Assembly: GCA_963971535.1 (NCBI GenBank)
Contig: OZ020591.1
Coordinates: 13,175,577 to 13,239,576, forward strand
Direction: 5' to 3'
DNA length: 64,000 nt
Source of the DNA: Notolepis coatsorum
Lineage: Eukaryota > Chordata > Actinopteri > Aulopiformes > Paralepididae
Shown here piece after piece: positions 21,919 to 32,705 of this stretch. A program made the translations under genes and the position numbers. Under the pieces are notes generated by a model that was not told the DNA's origin, did not search any database, and saw only the letters and a program-made list of their open reading frames with translations. Within the stretch, counting starts at the first letter, position 1. Each line of letters begins with the position of its first letter.

Positions 21919-22100
21919 CTGGTAGTACATTTCTGCTTATCTTCTTGATATGATAACATTACATCCGCCTTTTACGGCGTGACGAGCTAAACCAATCAGA
22001 GAGGGGCTTCGCTCAACCAATCAGAGAGGGGTCTGCAGAAATGGAGCTCAACCAATCAGAGAGGGGTCTGCAGAAATGCGGCTACGAATTGTAGAGACGC

Positions 22101-22194
22101 AGCCTTGTGGCATGGACCTGGCTTTGCACTACTGCGCATGCGGATGAGGGGGGGGGGGGGCTCTCTCGCTCTCTCTCGTTTACGACATACACAA
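22101..22194. other. NRF1-like motif next to G run and CT run
   Basis: GCACTACTGCGCATGCGGAT (22128-22147) contains TGCGCATGCG, close to the NRF1 consensus. It is followed by a G12 run and CTCTCTCGCTCTCTCTC. The same block in inverted orientation flanks the (GA)n tracts at 24.2 and 29.1-29.2 kb. Confidence 0.6.
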
Positions 22195-22612
22195 CTTTCG
22201 TCTTGTTTACATCAGGGTCCCCCATTTTCAATTCATCATAACATGACATACAGATAGACAGTACTGTTACATCTAGACATTTATGACATACCAGATCTAC
22301 AAATATACTAGACATTTATGACATACCAGATCTACAAATATACTAGACATTTATGACATACCAGATCTACAAATATACTAGACATTTATGACATACCAGA
22401 TCTACAAATATACAGCACTGTTTGTGATACAAAAATAGTCTAAAAAGAGAGTATATACATTTGAGGGGGAATAAACTGTACATTGGAAGAGGTTGGGTAG
22501 GTGGGGAAAACTGTACATTGGAGGGGGTTGGGTGGGGGGAAAACTGTACATTGGAGGGGGTTGGGTGCATTGGAGGATTGGAAGAGGTTGGGTAGGTGCC
22601 TTTCTTAGCCTT
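22195..22612 (-). mobile_element. LINE-A 3' UTR (minus)
   Basis: The inverse LINE-A signature GGTCCCCCATTTTCAATTC lies at 22216. It is followed by a 35-bp tandem repeat (TAGACATTTATGACATACC, four copies, 22272-22411) and the inverse C-rich UTR with three copies of ACTGTACATTGGA. Confidence 0.85.
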
Positions 22613-23094
22613 TCCTGAGCTAGACATTATCAAACAGATCTATACGCAGATGTATGGATGTCTGGCATCTTTGTCATGGCAGCTAAAGCTTCTTTGGGTT
22701 TAGTGTCTGTGGCTGTGCAGGGATTCATGGGGAAAGAAACAGGTTGGTACGTAATGGGCTGCTGGAGTTAAAATGACTTGTACCTGAGGCCTGCCTGGAC
22801 ACATGACATAAGTGGTGGTCCACCCGTCACTTTACCATGACTGCACATTAACCTGGCACACAACATACTTGTTCACATGTCATTTTTCTTTCACTCTAAA
22901 GGAAATATGTCTCACATACAGTAGACCCCCCCAGTACTTTGTGGAGACAAAGATGGGAGGCCCGTCTGTGGACCTGATGATGAGTACCAGTCTTCTCCTC
23001 AGACATATAAAATCAGTTTTTCAATACAAGTACGACTCATGACACAGAACATTAGTATGCAAAATAAAAAATGAACACAGATTTGAGTGTGAAT
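22613..23094 (+). other. Low-repeat stretch with a possible exon
   Basis: No known repeat is recognised. A frame at 22899-23042 follows a T/C-rich acceptor-like string (TTTTCTTTCACTCTAAAG at 22885-22902). It encodes Y-S-R-P-P-Q-Y-F-V-E-T-K and ends at a stop at 23040. I do not recognise the protein. It could be a host 3' exon or chance. Confidence 0.25.
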
Positions 23095-23590
23095 GAAAAC
23101 TTTATTTAACATATTGCAGAATGGGTACAATACAGTACCGCTCAATACACACAATTGTTAAGGGGATGCAGACCAGAGAAAGTCGTTTGTCTTGTTTACA
23201 TCAGGGTCCCCCATTTTCAATTCATATTGACATAGGGACATACAGGTATTTAGTACCGATACATTTGTGACATATACGGTATTCAAATATACAGCACTGT
23301 TACCCATAGATCCTGACAGAGTATATACACATATGATGGGGAGGGGACTGTACATTAGGAGGGGGTGGGTGGGAGAGAAATATACATACGGTGGTGAGTA
23401 GACTGTACATTTGGAGGGGGTGGGTGGGAGAGAAATATACATACGGTGGGGAGTAGACTGTACATTAGGAGGGGGTGGGTGGGAGAGAAATATACATACG
23501 GTGGGGAGTAGACTGTACATTAGGAGGGGGTGGGTGGGAGAGAAATATACATACGGTGGGGAGAGAATATATACATGCAGCGGGGAGAAG
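23095..23590 (-). mobile_element. LINE-A 3' UTR (minus) with 55-bp tandem repeat
   Basis: The tail is inverted: CAGAATGGGTACAATACAG at about 23116, then the signature at 23206. A 55-bp unit starting GACTGTACATTAGGAGG is repeated at 23346, 23401, 23456 and 23511. The array has grown inside the UTR. Confidence 0.85.
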
Positions 23591-23601
23591 ACTGTCTGAC
23601 G

Positions 23602-23723
23602 TGTGCCCCTCTCACCCAACGTGGATTCTGCTATTCTCCCAGGACGGCGGATGTGTGCTCCTCTCACCCAACGTGGATTCTGCTATTCTCCCAGGACGGC
23701 GGATGTGTGCCCCTCTCACCCAA
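23602..23723. repeat. 52-bp tandem repeat, about 2.3 copies
   Basis: The unit begins TGTGCCCCTCTCACCCAACG and contains GATTCTGCTATTCTCCCAGG. Confidence 0.85.
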
Positions 23724-24000
23724 ACGGCAGAATCAGCTCCGATAGAATGTTTAGTTAATAGCTATCAAAGCCTTTTAGTTTATAATTCCTTATACAGATT
23801 ACGTTTATAAGACATGCATTACTAATTTCACTTACACATAGCACAAAGTGGTTTTCGGTCCAGGCTGGAAAGACTATTGCATGTTTCATCTTCATGTCAG
23901 CCTAATATTTATGAAACATGAGTTTGCCATTAGAGTAGGGATGTGCAGTGCCATTATGCTTATTCAATTTACTAACTGAATGATTATATTTATGTCATCA
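23724..24000. other. Unclassified stretch
   Basis: AT-rich; no gene or known repeat seen. Confidence 0.4.
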
Positions 24001-24130
24001 ATTTCACCCAACCCCCTCCAATGTACAGTTTTCCCCACCTACCCAACCTCTTCCAATGTACAGTTTATTCCCCCTCAAATGTATATACTCTCTTTTTAGA
24101 CTATTTTTGTATCACAAACAGTGCTGTGTG
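24001..24130 (+). mobile_element. LINE-A 3' UTR fragment (plus)
   Basis: It holds CCAATGTACAGTTTTCCCC and TATCACAAACAGTGCTG, matching the 2.2-kb copy. It ends at the (GA)n tract. Confidence 0.7.
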
Positions 24131-24182
24131 TATACAGAGAGAGAGCGAGAGAGCGAGAGCCCCCCCCTCATCCGCATGCGCT

Positions 24183-24238
<56 letters not shown>

Positions 24239-24245
24239 CCCCCCC
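24131..24245. repeat. (GA)n tract with NRF1-like motif
   Basis: GA runs flank CTCATCCGCATGCGCTGTAG at 24167-24186. The run 24185-24233 is nearly pure (GA)n. The Gypsy element is inserted in the C run that follows. Confidence 0.9.
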
Positions 24246-24397
24246 TGTAGTGATATGCAGTAGGTACCATATAATGCCGGTGTGCAACCCGGACAATATA
24301 TAAGAGTGCACCAGTATGTATGAGCGTCGCTATGTCAACCAAGTAAACTTGAGTCCAGTCTGCAACTTGTTGTCTTCATTGTCTCGATAACACTTCA
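24246..24397 (+). repeat. 5' LTR
   Basis: It begins TGTAGTGATATGCAG and ends GATAACACTTCA. ATATATAAGAG at about 24294 may be the TATA box. Confidence 0.9.
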
Positions 24398-24412
24398 TGG
24401 TGACAGCGGTAA
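24398..24412 (+). promoter_or_regulatory. Primer-binding site region
   Basis: TGGTGACAGCGGTAA follows the LTR immediately. The opening TGG is usual for tRNA-complementary primer sites; the tRNA was not identified. Confidence 0.6.
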
Positions 24413-24589
24413 CAGTAGTGGATTGCTACAAGCAGGACGGGAGATTGTCTGAGGATAATTATGCATCGGCAGTAGTAGGAAACCCGTCACTCCGTCAGCG
24501 CTAACTCGGCGCTAATGAAGCAATCTGACAGCTGACACCTGACAGCAGCAGTCCACACGCTGGAAGCGCAACCCGAGTGAGAAGACGTC

Positions 24590-27500
24590 ATGGCATCACA
24601 TTTGCCAACAATGAATTGGGCCGACCCGGATCAGGGTGAGGCTATTTCATTGTTTAAACAAAAAATGTCTCTTTACCTGGAAGATGAGGAAATAGTCGGC
24701 GATGCTAAACAGGCACAGAAAATATGTCGTGGCATTGGAGATGAAGGACTGAAACGGCTGAATGCTAGTGGACTCAGTGAGGCTGACAAGAAAAAGCCAG
24801 CCAAACTATGGGAATTCTATGAAGGTCAGTTAAAATTGAATGTTAACTTTAGAATCCATAGGCTCCAATTAATGCAATATAGACAAAAAACAGACGAAAG
24901 CATTGATGATTTTGTGACCAGAGCCAGAACATTAGCTCAAAAATGCCAGTTTATTGATGAAGAGCTCAATGAACGTTTAATGGAGCTGATCATTGCCAGC
25001 ACACCCCACGATGCTCTGAGGAATGACCTGTACAGCAAACCCAAAGGCCATCCTCTACAAGAGGTGCTACAAGAGGGGCGGAAATATGAAGCCCTATCAG
25101 CAGGAAATGAACAGTTACACCAACTGGGTATGTCACATGGTGAGAAAATACATGCAGTGGACAGAGGGCGAATATGCCAAAACTGTGGCAGGAGCCATAA
25201 ACCCCGTCAATGTCCTGCATTCAACGATGAATGCTCTGCCTGTGGTACCAGAGGCCACTGGGCGAAGTGCTGCAGGAAAAGCAGGCGGCAGGGACAACAA
25301 CGCTTCGGTCAAAGCCAAAGAAGCAAGTCTCCACCACCACCACAAAGACAGGACAGACAACAGGCCTCCAGGAGTTACCACAGACAGCGGGGTGAGTCCC
25401 ATATCAATGCTATAGACAGCACAGAGGCTGATGAAGAAGGGGAGTACCAAACAAAATTCTACTCAATCACCATCAGTGAGAAGTGCATGCACAGCATTGA
25501 GAGCAAGCCACCCAGAGAAGAGGCATACACAACACTGAACGTGAGACCACCTGACCTACCAGGCCACAGACATACACTCCGTCTAAAAATAGACACAGGG
25601 GCATCAGGCAATACTCTTCCACTACGCACCTTCAGACAGATGTATGGCAAGGATGCGTGTGCGCAGGAAAAGCTGAGGAAAAATTACAGGAGGCTATCGG
25701 CATACAGTGGTCATCAGATTCCCTGTATGGGTACTATCGACATTCCATGCCAGTACAAAGACTCACAATGGATCAATGCCAGGTTCTATGTTGTGGATGT
25801 GCCAGGTCCAGCTGTAGTTGGACTGCCAACCAGTGAGCTGTTAAACCTGGTAACTGTCAATGTTGATACAGTAAACAAGAAGGTTAACAACAGCCAGAAA
25901 CCACTGAAGAGGATATCAAACATTGCGGAGCTAAAGAAAGCTTACCCAGACCAGTTTGATAAATTAGGCAATTTTAGTGGAACCGCTAAGCTCTTCTTGA
26001 AAAAGGATGCTGAACCTTTCATTGACCCACCACGGAAATGCAGTATCCACATCAAAGACAAGCTAAAATCAGAGCTGGATAAAATGGTGGAGCAAGGTGT
26101 AATAAGAAAGGTGGAAGAACACACAGACTGGTGCTCCAGTCTGACGTACGGCACGAAAAAAGACGGCTCCCTTAGGCTATGCCTAGATCCTCAAAAACTG
26201 AATGCCAGCCTTAGGAGATGCCCACACAAAATTCCAACTGTGGAGGAATTAAACCCAGAATTTGCTAATGCCAAAATATTTAGCAAGCTTGACGCAAAAG
26301 CAGGGTATTGGTCTATACACCTGGATAAAGACTCACAACTCCTAACAACATTCCGGACTCCATTTGGCCGGTACTGCTGGAAGCGCTTACCCTTCGGTCT
26401 GAGTGTGTCTCAAGACCTCTTCCAGGCCAAGATGGACCAGATCCTAGAGGGGCTCCAAGGTGTGGTCAGCATAGCTGATGACATAGCAGTATATGGAGCA
26501 AACGAGGAAGAGCATGACAAGAACCTGACCAACCTGATGCAACGAGCTGGCGAGGCAGGTGTTGTTTTCAACAGCGACAAGTGCACCATAAAACAAAGCA
26601 GCATTTCCTTCTTCGGCAACCTGTACACAGGCAAGGGCATCATGCCAGACCCAGATAAGATCAGGGACATACAACACATGCCAACACCCCAAAACAAAGA
26701 TGATCTGCACAGATTCATGGGAATGCTAACATACCTGTCCCCCTATATACCAAAGTTTGCAGATAAGGCTCACACCTTGAGGGGGCTGCTAAAAAACGAA
26801 GCTCCATGGATATGGGACACTGACCACCAGAAATGCTTCGAGGACCTGAAGTCTACGGTCACCGAGCATGCATGTCTGAAGTACTATGACCCAAACACAC
26901 CTTTAACCCTTGAAGTGGATGCATCACAGAAGGGATTGGGCATTGCTTTGGTGCAGAACAACAGGCCCATCGCCTTTGGCTCAAAGACACTGACTGACTG
27001 CCAGTCAAGATACAGCAATATAGAGCGAGAGATGCTAGCCATTGTATATGGGATGCAGCGATACCACACGTACCTATATGGGAAATCGTTTCTCGTGGTA
27101 ACAGACCACAAACCACTCGTGACCATATGTGCAAAACCACTGCATGCTGCACCACCACGACTCCAGCGCATGCTGATAAAGACACAAGGGTACAATTATG
27201 AAGTCATGTACCGACCCGGTACTCAAATGATCCTGGCAGACACCCTCAGCCGGTTGCCAAACCCAGAAAACCATGGGGACATAGAGCTAGATGAGCGCAT
27301 TGATGGAGTTGATATGGAGATCGAGGATCAGAAGCAATATGCCATTGCATTAATAAACTTCTCCCCTGAGAAACAGGACGCTCTCCGTACAGAAACAGTG
27401 AGGGATCTCAAACTTAATGCCCTCAAAGAAGTCATTCACCTAGGATGGCCAGAGCACATCAAAGACCTGCCGAAGGACCTGCGTGCTTACTGGTCCTTCA

Positions 27501-27742
27501 GGGATGAGCTCGCAATGGAAGCAGGAGTCATATTCAAAGGTAGACAGGTACTCATCCCAGACTCCATGACTGAGGACATCCTGAAACAGTTACATGTGGG
27601 CCACCAAGGGATTGAGAAAACGCGTCGCCTTGCCAGAGAAAGTGTCTATTGGATCAAAATGAATGATGACATCGAAAGGGTGTGCAGATCCTGCAGAGTG
27701 TGTGTGGAACATCAAGATGCAAACCCAAAAGAACCTCTCCAC
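24590..27742 (+). CDS. Gypsy gag-pol polyprotein, C-terminally broken
   Basis: A single uninterrupted frame of about 1050 residues runs to the hAT insertion. Order: a gag region (1-190); two zinc knuckles at about 195-230 (C-Q-N-C-G-R-S-H...C and C-S-A-C-G-T-R-G-H...C); an aspartic protease with D-T-G-A at about 333; a reverse transcriptase at about 500-700 with L-P-F-G-L-S and the catalytic block reading I-A-D-D where Y-x-D-D is usual; RNase H (E-V-D-A-S at about 776); and the integrase HHCC zinc finger (H-x-G-H...C-R-S-C) at about 1000-1040. The frame then enters the hAT terminus and stops at 27793 after foreign residues. Gag and pol share one frame, with no visible frameshift signal. The I-A-D-D form is seen in some Mag/K02A2.6-like Gypsy lineages; that placement is from memory. 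Confidence 0.92.
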
Positions 27743-28714
27743 CAGGGGAGGAAACAAACTTTTTGGCTTACCAGCCAACTGGCGAGTATCTGATTTTTTT
27801 TACCAGCCAAACAGATTTTTTACCAGACAAAAAAAATCGCTAATTGTGATAATTACTTCTTTGTATGTCAAGCCGTGTCAATGTTGTGTATGCATCTGGG
27901 TAGGCACACTGTGCCTTTAAGACAGCACGGTGGTCTTACGACAGTGCTGTGAAGTACCGTCAAGTGTTGTGGTAACGTCAGTTGGGTTGGTGTGCTGTTG
28001 TGCACAGTGCACTGGTTGAGCTAGCCCCTTTCGTGACTGCGATGTGCAAGCCAGGGGCTTTTGAGCATGAAATAAAATGTCTAACCTTACGTCGTAGTCC
28101 GGTGCTTTTTTGGAAACATTATAGTCATAACAGATACACCTAGCTGGCTGCTTTGAGCACACGGGGCTAACGTTAGCTAGCAAGCAGCTATAGCTAAAAC
28201 GCTAACTAGAAGCTAACCACTGTATACAGTTCCAGTAGACTAACATTACACCTCTGTGATTTAAATGTTTCCTTAGTAACTTATACTCGAGGGTTGTACT
28301 AGGGTTGGATGCAGTTCCCCGTTGGTCAGTCTGTCTGTTTTCCATCTTCTGCTGTGTTTAACGTTATCTGTTTGCGAGTGCTCCTGATGGCTAGCCTAGT
28401 ACCGCAGGACTTTTATTATTATATGTCCGCGGGTTGGCCAGTACTGAGCAAACGTTTATTAAACATTATATGTCCGCGGGTGGTCTTGTGCAGTGCTCTC
28501 GTGGCACTGTCAACTAATGCGAACACTCAGAAGACGCACACCGTTTGCCAGTGCAGTGATTGCAGAATGTTTTATTTTTTTGTATACTCGCCAGCAGGGG
28601 AGGAAACTAACTTTTTGGCTTACCAGCCAACTGGCGGGTATCTGATTTTTTTTACCAGCCAAACGTAAAAAATACTAGCATTTGGCCAGTAAAGTGGCCT
28701 AATTTCCTCCCCTG
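27743..28714. mobile_element. 972-bp non-autonomous hAT inside integrase
   Basis: The ends CAGGGGAGGAAAC and, inverted, CAGGGGAGGAAATTAG bound it. An 8-bp duplication CTCTCCAC lies at 27735-27742 and 28715-28722, the classic hAT length. A second copy of the left end (CAGGGGAGGAAACTAACTTT) lies inside at 28593, so the last 122 bp form a mini-element with both termini. There is no transposase. It is a relative of the 33953-34915 element; both have CTTTTTGGCTTACC-like subterminal blocks. Confidence 0.92.
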
Positions 28715-28946
28715 CTCTCCACCCACACCACATACCATCCAAACCATGGCAGTCTATCGCTTCTGACCTATTTGAGGTCAAAGGTCGCCAGTTCCTTCTG
28801 ACTGTGGACAGGTATTCCAAATATCCACTGGTGAATGTAAACCTAAATAAGGGGGGGGATTTGCACTTGGTGATGTGATTTCAGTGGACTATTGACATAA
28901 GAGTGTTCCGCTAATTATATGGGGCGATGCTGCTAAACAGGGGGGA
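28715..28946 (+). pseudogene. Gypsy integrase core remnant and 3' region
   Basis: The integrase reading resumes in frame after the hAT (S-K-P-W-Q-S-I-A-S-D-L, then T-V-D-R-Y-S-K-Y-P), keeping the first catalytic Asp. It is lost after about 45 residues; the second Asp and the Glu of the DDE triad are absent. The purine tract ACAGGGGGGA at 28937-28946 leads into the 3' LTR. An internal deletion removed the rest. Confidence 0.85.
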
Positions 28947-29098
28947 TGTAGTGATATGCAGTAGGTACCATATAATGCCGGTGTGCAACCCGGACAATAT
29001 ATAAGAGTGCACCAGTATGTATGAGCGTCGCTATGTCAACCAAGTAAACTTGAGTCCAGTCTGCAACTTGTTGTCTTCATTGTCTCGATAACACTTCA
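28947..29098 (+). repeat. 3' LTR
   Basis: It shows no difference from the 5' LTR over 152 bp and is followed by a C run. Confidence 0.9.
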
Positions 29099-29121
29099 CC
29101 CCCCCCCTCATCCGCATGCGC

Positions 29122-29213
<92 letters not shown>

Positions 29214-29250
29214 CCCCCTCATCCGCATGCGCAGTAGTGCAAAGCCAGGT
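29099..29250. repeat. (GA)n tract flanked by NRF1-like blocks
   Basis: CTCATCCGCATGCGCAGTAG occurs at about 29106-29125 and again at 29218-29237, with an 86-bp (GA)n tract between. It is the continuation of the Gypsy target site. Confidence 0.9.
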
Positions 29251-30005
29251 CTATGCAGATGTTATTGCTCTCATTCACATTCATTCATTTGCTCCCCCCG
29301 CTATCTCCTCCCCGATTTCAGATCGCGGAACCCGAACGCGGAACTGCAGCTCCGTTGGTAAAAGATACACGCAGCCGGACTAGGTCATTACACCCGTTGA
29401 AGAAGAAGACTACACGCGGTCCTGCTGCTGCTGCTGCTGCTGCTCGGTCCTGGTCGTGTCTCTAGTGGGACTGACGTCTGAGCCCCGTCCTCCTGCTGAT
29501 GGAGGCTCGTCAGGTAGTGACTGAAATGTGTTTTCTAGCTGCATGTCTTCAGTGTTTGAGGGGAGTTCTCCTCTTACTGTGTTGTTAGCAGCGTCCACAG
29601 CTGCTTCTTATCACTCGTGGTGGTTGATGTTGGCCTAGTTAGCATAGCCAGCCATTAGCTCTCTCTTGTTTAAACTGCTCCTGTTTCTCAGGGGATGCTG
29701 TTTGTTTTCGGTCTTGCTCCACGTTCATTCCAATAGTTACTATTATGTGGTATATCTCGGTAGTTTCCCCCTCTGTATCTGGGGCTAGTGTTCCCTTAGC
29801 TGCTGTTAGCTTAGCTTGTTGGAGTCGACTAGATAGCCTCTATTGTTGTCTCACCTTTGGTGTCCATGGTATTGTCGGCTCATTCTCTTCCAAATGAAAT
29901 GTCTTCGTCTCGAGTACGACTATTATCTGTAGATGTCCACAGCAGTCTTTACAGGGGGACATATCCGCTGGGGGATGCAACAGGGTAAATCTGCAGTGCC
30001 GCAGA
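29251..30005. other. CpG-containing unique-looking stretch
   Basis: It includes a (TGC)7 run at 29421-29441. A frame with K-K-K-T-T-R-G-P is low-complexity. It may be a 5' UTR or promoter of a transposon or of a lost gene. Nothing is recognised with certainty. Confidence 0.35.
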
Positions 30006-30310
30006 TTTTGTATTTGCAGGATGGGTACAATACAGTACAGCTCAATACATACAATTGTTAAGGGGATGCAGACCAGAGAAAGACTTTCGTCTTGTTTACA
30101 TCAGGGTCCCCCATTTTCAATTCATCATAACATATATGACACACATGACATACAGATAGACAGTACTGCTACATCTATACATTTATGACATACCAGATGT
30201 GCAAATACAGTACTGTTTGTGATACAAAAAGAGTCCAGAAAAGAGAGTATATACATTTGACGTAAAAACTGTACATTGGGGGAGGTTGGGTAGGTGGGGT
30301 GGGGTTGAGT
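30006..30310 (-). mobile_element. LINE-A 3' tail and UTR (minus)
   Basis: The inverse of CCCATTCTGCA is truncated at 30019. The signature GGTCCCCCATTTTCAATTC lies at 30104, followed by ACTGTACATTGGGGGAGG. Confidence 0.85.
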
Positions 30311-30454
30311 GGCTGGGGGGGGGACCCTGATTTTTTTTTTTTTATGAAACTACTGTATATTTGTATGTTTGTATTTGTAGGCCTCTTTACTTACTTAAAA
30401 AAAGGAAACATCAAGAAATATGTTTATGGTATCACTATCTCTCTCCCAGTATCG

Positions 30455-30590
30455 TCTTGCGGCCTGCAGAGGGATACTATTTTCTCAACCAGAGCTTTCA
30501 ACCAATGCAATGGAACCATTCTTGCGGCCTGCAGCGGGATACTATTCTCTCAACCAGAGCTTTCAACCAATGCAATGGAACCATTTTGAT
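30455..30590. repeat. 69-bp tandem duplication
   Basis: Two copies begin CTTGCGGCCTGCAG and contain CTCAACCAGAGCTTTCAACC. They differ mainly at GAGGG versus CGGGA and TTTTC versus TTCTC. Confidence 0.9.
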
Positions 30591-30597
30591 TGCGATT

Positions 30598-32090
30598 CGG
30601 CCAATTACGCCACACCGCTAGCACCCACCTCCTGCTGTCCTTACCACCAATCGGCAAGCGTTTATACATTTTTCTACTTCCGGGCATGCCGCCATTGTTC
30701 TGTTTGCGAGAGCAGAACACACTTAACGTAGCTACGTTAGCTGCCCGGCCCGCCGACCGGCGCTCCACGCATGACCAAATGAGACATAATGATTTTACTG
30801 CAACAAATGTTATAATAAAACAAAGCCTTTCTATACATTTGTCTGGTTGAAAACTTTATTAACAGATTTCAGAATGTGTAGTTGGGTACGGAATGAGCAA
30901 CGGAATGGAACCGAGCTATGAACGGACTAATGGAGTAATGCCTTGTTTACCGCTATCTTCGGGTAAATAATATGCTTGTTATTGAACGTGTAACACTTCA
31001 TTTTAACAGCAGATACTTTCTTAAATGCCATCTTCCCGAGAGAGGGTGTTGACAGGGAGTTGTGTTATTAATAGCATTGAACAGCTAACCGAAAGCTAGC
31101 GTTAACTATTGTTAAAGGTTTAGCCATAACGTTACCTTGGCTAAAGTTGGGGCTATTCATAATGCAGCAATAATGGCTGCAGACCTGCAAGCAAAGTACA
31201 GCAAGTTGACAAAGGAGTATTCCAACGCAAATCACATTTTCACCAGTAACGTTAGTCTTGCATCTCCCGGTAGCTAATGAACGGACTCGGAGTAATGCCT
31301 TGCTGCTATGGGTAATAATAATATGCTGATGTTATTGTCCGTGTAACACTAACTATATAACGCTAATGCCACAAAACGAATGCCTTGTTAATCATAAGTA
31401 GTTACTTTGATGCAGTAGCTTGTAGGGCTGGGCGATATGACGATATTATATAAATATCGGGTACAGTTCATTAACGATACACTTTTTTAACGTATCGTGG
31501 ATATCGTGATGTTTTGCCCAAGAGGATTGTGTCGCGTCAATCTGGTCCACCCCGTTCAAACTTTTGAACAACGCCGCTCCCACACACACACTACTGCATC
31601 AAAGTTAGTTAGTACTTATGATTAACAAAGGCATTCGTTTTGTGGCATCAACATTATATAGTTACACGTTATATAGTTACACATCAGCGTATTTACCCAA
31701 ACATAGCAACGTCCGATGACGACATAGATAGCAAGCGTTACTGTTCATATCTCAGTCCGTGCCGAGTTGTGCGTGCCCATTCTGCGGTCTGTTAATAAAG
31801 TTTTCAATCAGACAGATGTATGGAAAGGCTTTTATTATAACATTTGTTGCAGTAAAATCATTATGCCTCGTTGTCATGCTGCGGTGCGCTAGTAATCACT
31901 CGTCGGCTGCGGTGAGCTGTTGTTGTTGTCGTTGAGCTGAGCTCTCGTTAAAATCAAGGAGGGCATTCAGGAAGTAAAAAAAGAATAGCGCTGCTTGCCG
32001 ATTGGTGCTAAGAACAGCAGGGCGGGTACAATCGGTGTGACGTAATTGGCAGACTCGACTGTCAATCAAAATTATTCTGTTGCCGGCTGA
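30598..32090. repeat. Large imperfect inverted repeat
   Basis: The left arm (about 30598-31425) and right arm (about 31585-32090) are inverted copies. Examples are GAGACATAATGATTTTACTG at 30780 against its complement near 31860, and GCATCAAAG...TTAACAAAGGCATTCG near 31600 against 31390-31425. The right arm is shorter. The loop holds the left end of the hAT element starting at 31433. Confidence 0.7.
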
Positions 32091-32697
32091 ATGATTGAAT
32101 GAATGAACGTTATTAACGATTGCAGAATGGGTACAATACAGTACAGCTCAATACAACAACAGTGGACTGACTGGAGGATGAAGACCAGAAAAAGACTTTC
32201 GGCTTTTTTACATAAGGGTCCTCCATTTTCAATTCATCAAAACATTTAGAGACATACAAATATACAGTAGTTTCATAAAAATGCTAAAATCCTATTGATT
32301 GATTTAAAACTTTATTAACATATTGCAGAATGGGTACAGCTCAATACATACAATTGTTAAGGGGATGCAGACCAGCGAAAGACTTTCGTCTTGTTTACAT
32401 CAGGGTCCCCCATTTTCAATTCATCATATTTCATATCTAAATCATATAATATCTCATTGCTAAATATATGCAATATATAATCTAATAATCTAAATCTAAT
32501 ATATAATATAAAAATGCTAAATGCATGGGTATTTTATTTTGTCTTTAATGTTAGCTTGCAAACTCAAATACTGTCTTGGTCAGCCTCATAATGAATTGTT
32601 TGGGGAAAAAAAGAAAAACATCGTGATGCGTATCGTGTATCGCCGAAAGGTCAGAAAATATCGTGATATCATATTTAGGCCATATCGCCCAGCCCTA
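31433..32697. mobile_element. hAT MITE, TAGGGCTGGGCGATAT family, 1265 bp
   Basis: Its termini TAGGGCTGGGCGATATGACG and the inverse of TAGGGCTGGGCGATATGGCC are flanked by the 8-bp duplication GTAGCTTG (31425-31432, 32698-32705). It contains two inverted LINE-A tails and no transposase. Confidence 0.9.
32098..32440 (-). mobile_element. Two inverted LINE-A tails
   Basis: One tail has CAGAATGGGTACAATACAG at about 32121 and TCCTCCATTTTCAATTC at 32220. The second has CAGAATGGGTACAGCTC at about 32325 and GGTCCCCCATTTTCAATTC at 32404. Both lie inside the hAT element. Confidence 0.8.
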
Positions 32698-32705
32698 GTA
32701 GCTTG

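Larger units (their letters stand above)
20742..22100. mobile_element. 1.36-kb foldback element with 11-bp flanking repeats
   Basis: The terminal inverted repeats start CGTCTCTACAATTCGTAGCC and continue into copies of TTTCTGCAGACCCCTCTCTG. They are about 85 bp long. AGCCTTGTGGC is directly repeated on both sides (20732-20742 and 22101-22111). A 9-11-bp duplication suggests a Mutator-like element, but no transposase is present. The interior holds a 119-bp tandem duplication and a SINE. Confidence 0.6.
24246..29098 (+). mobile_element. Gypsy-type LTR retrotransposon, young but defective
   Basis: Two 152-bp LTRs with no difference between them bound a primer-binding region, one gag-pol frame, a purine tract and the 3' LTR. 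The flanks show a C5 duplication (CCCCC on both sides). A hAT element sits in the integrase region, and most of the integrase downstream is missing, so the copy is not autonomous. Identical LTRs imply recent insertion. The hAT insertion is at least as recent, or was already present in the mobilised copy. Confidence 0.9.

Noticed and set aside
24180-29228. Arg/Glu and Leu/Ser repeat ORFs in GA tracts
   Set aside because: Dinucleotide repeat artefacts flanking the Gypsy element.
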